This document shows positions 7,485 through 13,739 of a stretch of DNA of 14,373 bases, one piece after another; positions within the stretch are counted from its first letter, which is position 1; every line of letters begins with the position of its first letter. The notes under the pieces were generated by a model. That model was not told where the DNA came from, made no database searches, and saw only the letters and a list, made by a program, of their open reading frames with translations. The stretch is from a bacterium (GTDB taxonomy: Bacteria; Patescibacteriota; Minisyncoccia; Moranbacterales; UBA2206). The stretch is from assembly GCA_021779205.1 (NCBI GenBank), contig JAJYBE010000022.1:1-14373 (forward strand), written 5' to 3'. Position numbers and translations under genes: made by a program.

Positions 7485-7592
7485 ATGTTATTGTTGCTAG
7501 CGATAGCGCAAATTCTCTTTCTCCTTTTTGGGGAGTTTTCGCATACCCCTTATGGGAATTCTTTGTTAACACAATGGCGATTTTTCGAATGA
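7485..7592 (+). CDS. Possible 35-residue hydrophobic peptide inside the small RNA (doubtful)
   Basis: ATG at 7485 opens a 35-codon frame ending in TGA within the loop and 3' arm of the terminator. The first 16 residues read MLLLLAIAQILFLLFG, a plausible membrane segment, followed by a polar and aromatic tail ending RFFE. An AGG nine bases upstream of the ATG (7473-7475) would be a weak Shine-Dalgarno, and it lies in the paired closing helix. Small hydrophobic peptides encoded in tightly folded mRNAs occur in type I toxin systems. However, T-rich DNA gives hydrophobic frames by chance, and the other genes here do not use Shine-Dalgarno sequences. Treat this as an alternative reading of the locus and not as an established gene. 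Confidence 0.2.
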   Translation: MLLLLAIAQILFLLFGEFSHTPYGNSLLTQWRFFE

Positions 7593-7605
7593 AAAATCGC
7601 TTTTT
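7577..7605 (+). terminator. Intrinsic terminator upstream of galU
   Basis: GCGATTTTTC (7577-7586) and GAAAAATCGC (7591-7600) are exact inverted repeats around a GAAT loop. They give a 10-bp stem followed at once by TTTTT (7601-7605) and a further T-rich stretch. The T run is on one side only, so it works for plus-strand transcription. It ends the transcript that starts near 7457, and may also stop readthrough from groEL. I found no convincing upstream antiterminator partner for its arms. Confidence 0.85.
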
Positions 7606-7610
7606 GATTT

Positions 7611-7638
7611 TTGCGCCTTTTTTTGATATAAATATAAT
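7611..7638 (+). promoter_or_regulatory. galU promoter
   Basis: A perfect TATAAT at 7633-7638 lies 30 bases before the galU ATG. A weak -35, TTGCGC (7611-7616), sits 16 bases upstream of it. Being placed after the terminator, it would restart transcription for galU, glyA and the following genes, with a leader of about 25 bases. In AT-rich DNA a chance TATAAT is possible. Confidence 0.55.
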
Positions 7639-7668
7639 AAGCTTAATAATAAAAATAAATTCAAAAAT

Positions 7669-8535
7669 ATGCGAATAAAAAAAGCGATTTTACCGGTAGC
7701 CGGATTTGGAACGCGATTTTTGCCAGCAACTAAAGCGCAACCAAAAGAAATGTTGCCTGTTGTTGATAAGCCCGTGGTGCAATATTTGGTTGAGGAGGCG
7801 GTTGCTTCGGGAATTGAAGAAATAATTTTTGTTACCGGTAGAGGAAAAAGAGCTATTGAAGATCATTTTGATATTTCTTTTGAGTTAGAGGAAACATTAG
7901 TAGAGAAAAATAAACACGATCTTTTAATGGCGGTGCAAAAAATTCCTAATCTGGCAAAATTTTCTTATGTGCGACAACCAATGCCTTTGGGTGATGGGCA
8001 TGCCATTTTGCAAGCTAGACATATCGTCGGTGATGAGCCGGCGCTGGTTATTTTCGGCGATTGCTTGTATGATAGCGAGGTGCCATCAACAAAACAGTTG
8101 ATGGAAACATTTGATCGTTATAGCGATCCGGTAATCGGATTGAGTCGTGTGGACATGAAAGATGTTTCCAAATTCGGTGTTTATGACGGAATAAAGCTGG
8201 ATGATAAAAATATTGAAGTGAAAAATGTTGTGGAAAAACCTAAAATGGAGGATGCTAAATCCGATTTGGTGGCAGTGGGAAAATATATTATTACTCCTGA
8301 AGTGTTTGAAGTGCTTTCTAGAATAGAACATGGAAATTCCGGCGAAATTCGTCTAATTGATGCTTTTGAAATTATGCTTTCAAAAAATCGTCCCATTTAT
8401 GGCAGAATATTGGATGGTGAATGGCTGGATACTGGGGATAAATTTAATTTTCTAAAAGCTACAATTCATATCGGATTGAAACATCCGGAAGTCAAGGAAA
8501 AATTAAAAGAATATTTAAGAAAATTAAAAATCTAA
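7669..8535 (+). CDS. galU: UTP--glucose-1-phosphate uridylyltransferase (UDP-glucose pyrophosphorylase)
   Basis: Makes UDP-glucose and pyrophosphate from UTP and glucose-1-phosphate, feeding glycan and envelope polysaccharide synthesis in the cytosol. The 288-residue protein has the expected nucleotidyltransferase layout. The N-terminal loop AGFGTRFLPATK is at 11-22, followed by PKEMLPVVDKP (25-35). QPMPLGDGHAILQA (103-116) binds the uridine. FGDCLYD (129-135) keeps the metal-binding Asp, although the next residue is Cys where Asp is common. FGVYDG (169-174), VVEKP (187-191), SGEIRLIDA (224-232) and WLDTGDKFNF (252-261) complete the family pattern. Length is typical (about 280-300). The start is an ATG in the CAAAAATATG context. 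Its stop codon TAA is part of the same A-rich context in front of glyA, four bases later, so the two are cotranscribed. A paralogous dTDP-glucose enzyme is unlikely given the FLPATK and QPMPLGDGHA motifs. Confidence 0.93.
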   Translation: MRIKKAILPVAGFGTRFLPATKAQPKEMLPVVDKPVVQYLVEEAVASGIEEIIFVTGRGKRAIEDHFDISFELEETLVEKNKHDLLMAVQKIPNLAKFSYVRQPMPLGDGHAILQARHIVGDEPALVIFGDCLYDSEVPSTKQLMETFDRYSDPVIGLSRVDMKDVSKFGVYDGIKLDDKNIEVKNVVEKPKMEDAKSDLVAVGKYIITPEVFEVLSRIEHGNSGEIRLIDAFEIMLSKNRPIYGRILDGEWLDTGDKFNFLKATIHIGLKHPEVKEKLKEYLRKLKI

Positions 8536-8539
8536 AAAT

Positions 8540-9784
8540 ATGCAACACAATGCGCTTGCCGAAAAAGATAGAGCGGTCTTTAATGTTATCGCTCGTGAAG
8601 AAAAAAGACAAAAAGAAGAGTTGGAGTTGATTGCTTCTGAGAATTATGTGTCTTTGTCGGTGCTTGAAGCTTTAGGGACCGTTCTCACAAACAAATATAG
8701 CGAAGGAACAGTAGGTCATCGTTATTATGGAGGAAATCAAATTGTTGATGAAATTGAAACATTGGCTGTGGCGCGTTTAAAAAAAATTTTTGGTGCAGAA
8801 CATGTCAATGTGCAACCACTTTCCGGTTCGCCGGCTAATGCTGCTGTATATATGGCATTTCTCAAGCCGGGTGATAAAATTTTAGGTTTGAAACTTGATC
8901 ATGGCGGACATCTTTCGCATGGGCATCCGGTTAATTTTTCCGGAATGCTTTATAACTTTGTGCAATATGAAGTTGATTCGAAAACCGGACGAATCGATAT
9001 GGCAGCTGTGCGAAAATTGGCAAAAAAAGAAAAACCGAAAATGATTGTGGCGGGATATAGCGCTTATTCGCGAGAAATTGACTGGAAAGAATTTAAGAAA
9101 ATTGCTGACGAAGTCGGTGCCTATACTTTTGCCGATATTGCGCATACAGCCGGTCTTATTGCGGCAAAGTTATTGGATAATCCCGTGCCATATTTTGATG
9201 TTGTAACAACAACTACGCACAAAACTCTTCGCGGTCCGCGCGGAGCGGTGATTATGTGTCAAAAAAAATTTGCGAAATTGATTGATCGGGCGGTTTTTCC
9301 CGGAATGCAAGGCGGACCGCATAATCATGTAACAGCGGCAAAGGCGGTGGCTTTTGGAGAGGTTTTGAGTAAAGATTTTAAGATTTATGCTAAACAAATA
9401 ATTAAAAATTCCAAAGTGTTGGCGCAAGAATTTTTAAAAAAAGGTTATGAGATAGTTTCTGGAGGAACAGACAATCACTTGTTTGTTTTAAATTTGCAAA
9501 ATAAAAATATTGGCGGACACGATGCTGAGGTAATTTTGGAAAAAGTGGGAATTTCTGTTTCTCGCTCCACTATTCCCGATGATCCCAAATCTCCAATGAA
9601 TCCTTCCGGCGTGCGCATTGGAACACCAGCTGCGACAACGCGGGGGATGAAAGAAAAAGAGATGAAACAAATTGTTTCTTGGATTGATGAAGCTTTGCAA
9701 AATAGGGATAGTGATAAAATTTTGGCGCAGATAAAAAAAGAAGTTAAAAAAATGTGTTTGGAATTTCCAATTCCAACTAAATAA
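8540..9784 (+). CDS. glyA: Serine hydroxymethyltransferase
   Basis: PLP enzyme that converts serine and tetrahydrofolate to glycine and 5,10-methylene-tetrahydrofolate, the main source of one-carbon units. The 414-residue protein has typical bacterial length. Visible motifs: ELIASENYVS (29-38), NKYSEGTVGHRYYGG (51-65), LSGSPANAAVY (94-104), the His of HGGHLSHG near 124 that stacks on the cofactor, D199 and H202 in FADIAH, and the Schiff-base lysine K228 in TTTTHKTLRGPRG. The C-terminal part has SGVRIGTPAATTRGM. LSGSPAN replaces the HSG(A/S)QAN common in proteobacterial enzymes, a variant also familiar from eukaryotic SHMTs. The gene lies four bases after galU and 34 before pgk. Serine is normally drawn from 3-phosphoglycerate, so its position beside pgk and gpmI is metabolically reasonable, although serine synthesis genes are not seen here. 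Confidence 0.97.
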   Translation: MQHNALAEKDRAVFNVIAREEKRQKEELELIASENYVSLSVLEALGTVLTNKYSEGTVGHRYYGGNQIVDEIETLAVARLKKIFGAEHVNVQPLSGSPANAAVYMAFLKPGDKILGLKLDHGGHLSHGHPVNFSGMLYNFVQYEVDSKTGRIDMAAVRKLAKKEKPKMIVAGYSAYSREIDWKEFKKIADEVGAYTFADIAHTAGLIAAKLLDNPVPYFDVVTTTTHKTLRGPRGAVIMCQKKFAKLIDRAVFPGMQGGPHNHVTAAKAVAFGEVLSKDFKIYAKQIIKNSKVLAQEFLKKGYEIVSGGTDNHLFVLNLQNKNIGGHDAEVILEKVGISVSRSTIPDDPKSPMNPSGVRIGTPAATTRGMKEKEMKQIVSWIDEALQNRDSDKILAQIKKEVKKMCLEFPIPTK

Positions 9785-9818
9785 ATTAAAAAAAGGTTAA
9801 AGTTGAAATAAAAAATAT

Positions 9819-10862
9819 ATGAATCTAAAAAGAATTCAAGATGCCGCTGTGGCGGGAAAAAAAGTGTTGCTTCGAGTGGATTTTAATGTGGAAATTGAGG
9901 GTGGGAGAGTGAAAGAGAATTTTAAAATTTTAGCCGCCAAAGAATCAATTGATTATTTGTTGGGCAAAAAATGTAAAGTCGCTCTGATTTCGCACTTGGG
10001 TCGTCCGGAGGGAAAAGTCGATCCGAATTTTTCCTTGGGACAAGTTGTTGATGATGCGGAAATAATTCTTGGCGAAAAAATAACTTTTGTGCCTGATTGT
10101 ATCGGGGAAAAAGTGAAAAATGCCTTAGAAAATTTGAATGAAGACGTGGCGCTTTTGGAAAATGTGCGTTTCTACGCGGGAGATGAAAAAAATGATCCTG
10201 AATTTTCCGCGAAGTTGGCGGAGAATTTCGATTTTTTTATTAATGATGCTTTCAGTGCTTCACATCGTGATCATGCGTCCGTTACCGGTGTGGCAAAAAT
10301 TTTGCCAAGTGCCGCCGGATGTCGTTTGCAAGAAGAAATTGCCGAAATGACGATTGTCAAGGAGCATCCAATTAGTCCGGCAGTTGCGATTATCGGGGGA
10401 GCGAAAATTGAAACAAAACTTCCTGTGATTAAATTTTTCGAGGAGAAATACGACTATGTTTTGGTGGGAGGGCGTATTGCCAATGAAGCGATTGATCAAA
10501 AAATTGCATTTAGCGAAAAGGTGATTTTGCCGTTTGATTTTATTGATGACCGATTGGATATTGGACCAAAAACTCTCGAAAAATTCAAGGAAATCATTGC
10601 AACTGCCAAAACAATCGTTTGGAATGGCCCGACGGGGAAATTTGAAGAAGAAAAATATGCCGTCAGTTCCAATGAAATACTTGAAGCAGTGCTTGCAAGC
10701 GGCGCCTTTGTGCTTATTGGCGGTGGAGAAACATTAGAAATTCTTGAAAATGGCGGCGCAATGGAAAAAGTTGATTTTGTTTCCACCGGCGGGGGTGCGA
10801 TGCTGGATTATTTGGCGGGAGAAAAAATGCCGGGAATTGAAGCGTTGGAAGAAAATAAATAG
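9819..10862 (+). CDS. pgk: Phosphoglycerate kinase, shortened form
   Basis: Transfers phosphate from 1,3-bisphosphoglycerate to ADP, the first ATP-yielding step of glycolysis. Visible motifs: LLRVDFNV (17-24), SHLGRPEG (58-65), LLENVRFY (112-119), NDAFSASHRDHAS (142-154), GGAKIETK (193-200), WNGPTGKFE (268-276), GGGET (301-305) and STGGGAMLDYLAG (322-334). At 347 residues it is about 45 shorter than usual (390-400). Most of the loss is between GGRIAN (217-222) and LDIGPKT (246-252), where the C-terminal domain normally carries an additional helix-strand segment. Small changes in conserved motifs are WNGPMG to WNGPTG and GGGD to GGGE. The frame and catalytic pattern are otherwise intact, so a compact active enzyme is likely. 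The start is ATG in an AAAAATATATG context. A promoter for eno appears to lie at its 3' end. Confidence 0.95.
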   Translation: MNLKRIQDAAVAGKKVLLRVDFNVEIEGGRVKENFKILAAKESIDYLLGKKCKVALISHLGRPEGKVDPNFSLGQVVDDAEIILGEKITFVPDCIGEKVKNALENLNEDVALLENVRFYAGDEKNDPEFSAKLAENFDFFINDAFSASHRDHASVTGVAKILPSAAGCRLQEEIAEMTIVKEHPISPAVAIIGGAKIETKLPVIKFFEEKYDYVLVGGRIANEAIDQKIAFSEKVILPFDFIDDRLDIGPKTLEKFKEIIATAKTIVWNGPTGKFEEEKYAVSSNEILEAVLASGAFVLIGGGETLEILENGGAMEKVDFVSTGGGAMLDYLAGEKMPGIEALEENK

Positions 10863-10874
10863 TAGGTGTATAAT
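10845..10874 (+). promoter_or_regulatory. Putative internal promoter for eno-gpmI
   Basis: TTGGAA (10845-10850) at the end of pgk, an 18-base spacer, and a perfect TATAAT (10869-10874) just after the pgk stop. The predicted start, about 10881, leaves a leader of about 24 bases before the eno ATG at 10905. It would make the GTG at 10866 unusable as a start on that transcript. AT-rich sequence can give such matches by chance. Confidence 0.5.
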
Positions 10875-10904
10875 AAGAAAATAATTCAGTTAGATTCAAA
10901 AAAT

Positions 10905-12161
10905 ATGTCAAAAATCAAAAAAATTTATGCGCGAGAAATTTTGGATTCGCGTGGAAATCCTACTGTGGAAGTGGAAATAGCATTAGAGTCGGGAATAACC
11001 GCAATGGCGGCGGTGCCATCAGGTGCGTCAACTGGAACATTTGAAGCGCTTGAGTTGCGTGATAATGACGCAAAGCGGTATCACGGTCTTGGCGTGCTTT
11101 CTGCTGTTGAAAATGTGAATAAAAAAATCGCTAAGATTATTGTTGGAATGGAGGTTTCTGAGCAGAAGGAAATTGACAAAAAAATGCTTGAAATTGATGG
11201 AACGGAGAACAAGACCAACCTTGGCGCAAATGCGATTTTGGGAGTGTCTTTGGCGGTTTGTCGTGCAGCGGCGTTGGAAAATGAAATCCCGCTCTATGCT
11301 TATATCGCCAAAACTTTTAAGATGCCGAAAAAATTCAAATTGCCAATTCCAATGTTTAATATTATTAACGGCGGACAGCATAGCGATTCCGGACTTTCGA
11401 TTCAAGAATATAAATTGGTGCCTAGCGGATTAAAAACATTCAAAGAACAGTTGCGAGCCGGTAGTGAGGTTTTTCATGAGCTTAAAAAAATACTTTCTGG
11501 CGAAGGTTATTCTGTCGGAGTGGGAGATGAGGGTGGATTTGCACCATCCCTAGAGAGCAACGCGCAGCCGATGGATTTGATTAATCAAGCAATTGAAAAA
11601 GCGGGGTATAAGTCGGGAACGCAGGTAAATATTGGGATTGATGCGGCGGCTAATTCTTTTTACAATGAAAAAGAGGATCGCTATGTTTTTAAGCCGGAAA
11701 ATTCCACATTGACGCGTGAAATGCTGATTAACATCTATAATGAATGGATAACTAAATATCATGAAATTTCCGTTGAAGACGGACTGAATGAAAATGATTG
11801 GGAAGGATGGAAAATGATGAACGAGAAATTAGGGGAAAAGATAATGCTCATTGGGGATGATCTTTTGGTTACCAATGTAAACCGTTTAAAAATGGCGATT
11901 GAAAAAAAAGCTTGCAACGCCGTGCTTATTAAGGTCAATCAAATTGGAACACTTTCGGAAACGATTGATTGCATAAAATTGGCAAAAAAGAACAAAATGA
12001 AAATTGTAGTGTCGCATCGCTCAGGAGAGACAACTGACGATTTCATTTCCGATTTGGCGGTTGGTGTCGGAGCGGATTATATGAAATCCGGTTCGCTTTC
12101 GCGGGGAGAGCGAATTTGCAAGTATAATCGATTACTTCGAATTGAAGAAGAACTAATATAA
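10905..12161 (+). CDS. eno: Enolase (phosphopyruvate hydratase)
   Basis: Converts 2-phosphoglycerate to phosphoenolpyruvate; in many bacteria it is also a degradosome partner. From the ATG at 10905 the protein is 418 residues, close to the usual 420-430. Visible features: AREILDSRGNPTVEVE (9-24), the loop SGASTGTFEA (39-48), NGGQHSDSGLSIQEY (155-169), catalytic E209 in GDEGGFAP, metal ligands D246 (GIDAAA), E291 (VEDGLNENDW) and D318 (IGDDLLVTN), catalytic K343 (LIKVNQIGTL), HRSGETTDDF (371-380) and K394 before the SGSLSRGER segment. An in-frame GTG at 10866 would add 13 residues of non-family sequence and was rejected. The ATG has the CAAAAAATATG context. The stop overlaps the gpmI start by one base (TAATG), which suggests translational coupling between consecutive glycolytic enzymes. 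Confidence 0.97.
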   Translation: MSKIKKIYAREILDSRGNPTVEVEIALESGITAMAAVPSGASTGTFEALELRDNDAKRYHGLGVLSAVENVNKKIAKIIVGMEVSEQKEIDKKMLEIDGTENKTNLGANAILGVSLAVCRAAALENEIPLYAYIAKTFKMPKKFKLPIPMFNIINGGQHSDSGLSIQEYKLVPSGLKTFKEQLRAGSEVFHELKKILSGEGYSVGVGDEGGFAPSLESNAQPMDLINQAIEKAGYKSGTQVNIGIDAAANSFYNEKEDRYVFKPENSTLTREMLINIYNEWITKYHEISVEDGLNENDWEGWKMMNEKLGEKIMLIGDDLLVTNVNRLKMAIEKKACNAVLIKVNQIGTLSETIDCIKLAKKNKMKIVVSHRSGETTDDFISDLAVGVGADYMKSGSLSRGERICKYNRLLRIEEELI

Positions 12162-13714
12162 TGTTAAATGAAAAAAAACCGATAATTTTGGCAATTCTTG
12201 ATGGCTATGGCTTTGCTTTGCCGTCGAAATATAACGCTATAACTTTGGCGAAAAAGCCAAATATTGATCGACTTTTTGATTTGTATCCCGGAACAGAATT
12301 GGGGGCGACCGGTGTTGATGTTGGCTTGGATGAGGGTCAAATGAGTGGATCGGAGTCGGGACATATGAATATTGGTGCCGGAAGGGTTGCTTTGCAAGAA
12401 TCGCATATTATTTCTGATAGTATAAAAAGCAAAAGTTTTTTTATGAGTCCCGCGCTGGTTGGAGCGATTAATAATGTGAAAAAAAATAAGAGTCAGTTGC
12501 ATGTAATGGGCTTGATGGGAAATGGAGACAGCCCGCACAGTAATCCGGAACATTTTCGTGCTCTTTTGCGATTTGCCAAAAAAAACGAAATAAAAAATGT
12601 TTATTGCCATTTATTTACGGACGGAAGAGACTCTTATCCGCGAAGCGCTTATGCTCATTTGCAATATTTTAAAAATATTATCAGAGAAGAAGGGATTGGA
12701 AAAATTGCAACGCTTTGTGGTCGTTTTTATGCCATGGATCGAACGAGGAATTGGAAGCGATCGACAAAGGCATATGAAGCGATTGTTTTTGGTCGCGGAG
12801 AAAGAGCTGATTCTGCGGAAGAGGCGATAATGAAAACATACGGTGAAAATTTAAGTGATGAGTACTTATTACCAACGGTGATTTTTGAAAGAGGCAAGCC
12901 GATTGGAAAATTGTCAAAAGATGATAGTGTTATATTTTTCAATTTACGCTCTGATCGCGCTAGGCAATTTACGAAACTTTTTGTGGCCAATAATAAATGC
13001 CGGATTATTCAGGATGATATGCCGATAATCGATAAGATAAAAAATCTATATTTTGTCGCAATGACGGATTTCGGTCCGGATCTTGATGTGCAAACAATTT
13101 TTACGCGTGAAAAATTGGTAGCAACATTGCCAATGGCACTTGGCGATCTGCAACAACTTTATATCGCCGAGTCGGAAAAATATGCGCACATAACTTTTTT
13201 TTTCAATGGTGGATATGCGGATGCGGTGGGCGGTGAAGAGCGTTTCATTGTTGATTCGCCAAGAGTTGATTCTTATGCCGATACGCCAAGAATGTCGGCG
13301 GATCTAATTACAAAAAAAGTACTGAAAGAAACGGGAAGAAATGAATATGATTTTGTAGCAATTAACTATGCCAATGCTGACATGGTAGGGCATACTGGAA
13401 ATTTAAAGGCGACAATCAGAGCAATCGAAGCTCTTGATGATCAAATTAGCTTATTGGCAAAAGAAGTTTTGAAGCGATCCGGAACACTTATTATCACTGC
13501 TGACCATGGCAATGCCGAAGATATGTTCAATGAAAGCATTAATGAGGCCAATACTTTTCACACTAAAAATCCCGTTCCGTTTTTAATTGTTAATGATAAA
13601 CTAAAAGGAAAAAAATTAGTCAGGGGTGGAGTGCTTGGTGATATAGCTCCGACAATTTTGGATCTTTTTGGAAAAGAAAAGCCCGTGGAAATGAAAAGAA
13701 ATTCTTTGTTGTAG
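12161..13714 (+). CDS. gpmI: Phosphoglycerate mutase, 2,3-bisphosphoglycerate-independent
   Basis: Interconverts 3- and 2-phosphoglycerate through a phosphoserine intermediate and two metal ions (usually Mn), without 2,3-bisphosphoglycerate. The 517-residue protein has family length. Visible motifs: the metal Asp in AILDGYG (D14), nucleophile S64 in MSGSESGHMNIGAGR (61-75), TDGRDSYPRSA (153-163), GRFYAMDRTRNWKR (187-200), NLRSDRAR (261-268), the second metal site NYANADMVGHTG (402-413), TADHGNAE (446-453) and H467 in HTKNPVPF. The usual nucleophile motif is GNSEVGH; here it is GSESGH, with the Asn and Val changed but Ser, Glu, Gly and His kept. The ATG overlaps the eno TAA by one base. A T9 run at 13195-13203 encodes the FFF of ITFFFNGG. 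The following gene begins 25 bases downstream with no terminator seen. Confidence 0.96.
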   Translation: MLNEKKPIILAILDGYGFALPSKYNAITLAKKPNIDRLFDLYPGTELGATGVDVGLDEGQMSGSESGHMNIGAGRVALQESHIISDSIKSKSFFMSPALVGAINNVKKNKSQLHVMGLMGNGDSPHSNPEHFRALLRFAKKNEIKNVYCHLFTDGRDSYPRSAYAHLQYFKNIIREEGIGKIATLCGRFYAMDRTRNWKRSTKAYEAIVFGRGERADSAEEAIMKTYGENLSDEYLLPTVIFERGKPIGKLSKDDSVIFFNLRSDRARQFTKLFVANNKCRIIQDDMPIIDKIKNLYFVAMTDFGPDLDVQTIFTREKLVATLPMALGDLQQLYIAESEKYAHITFFFNGGYADAVGGEERFIVDSPRVDSYADTPRMSADLITKKVLKETGRNEYDFVAINYANADMVGHTGNLKATIRAIEALDDQISLLAKEVLKRSGTLIITADHGNAEDMFNESINEANTFHTKNPVPFLIVNDKLKGKKLVRGGVLGDIAPTILDLFGKEKPVEMKRNSLL

Positions 13715-13739
13715 GGTTAATTTTTTTTAAAATATTTTT

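Larger units (their letters stand above)
7457..7605 (+). ncRNA. Candidate structured small RNA, family not recognised
   Basis: The segment between a TTGACA promoter and a strong terminator folds on paper into a closed domain. Bases 7457-7475 pair with 7548-7566 over 19 positions, with one U-U mismatch and one G-U pair. Inside are three short hairpins: CAAU-GUU-AUUG (7483-7493), GCUA closed by a GCGA tetraloop (7496-7507, plus a flanking U-G pair) and CUCC/GGAG (7521-7535). The terminator hairpin follows 10 bases after the closing helix. I see no SRP RNA core (GGAA loop with AGCAG side), no tmRNA or RNase P hallmarks, and no riboswitch consensus I know. A divergent 6S RNA is possible, because a closing stem around a large interior region is its general plan, but the RNA is short for that family. 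It could also be a galU leader or the mRNA of a hydrophobic peptide (ORF 7485-7592). Confidence 0.5.

Noticed and set aside
7457..7566. SRP (4.5S) RNA, tmRNA or a known riboswitch
   Set aside because: The length would suit 4.5S RNA, but the conserved GGAA loop and AGCAG side are missing on both strands. No tmRNA tRNA-like ends or recognised riboswitch core were seen.
7582..7591. TTCGAAT-like sequence resembling a tRNA T loop
   Set aside because: It is the loop of the terminator hairpin; no acceptor, D or anticodon arms surround it.
10866..10904. GTG start for enolase adding 13 residues
   Set aside because: The extra residues do not resemble enolase, they overlap a TATAAT element, and the ATG at 10905 has the start context shared by other genes here.
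13195..13203. T9 run in gpmI as a programmed frameshift site
   Set aside because: The frame is continuous and encodes the conserved FFF before NGG. At most it is a place where sequencing or transcription slippage could occur.
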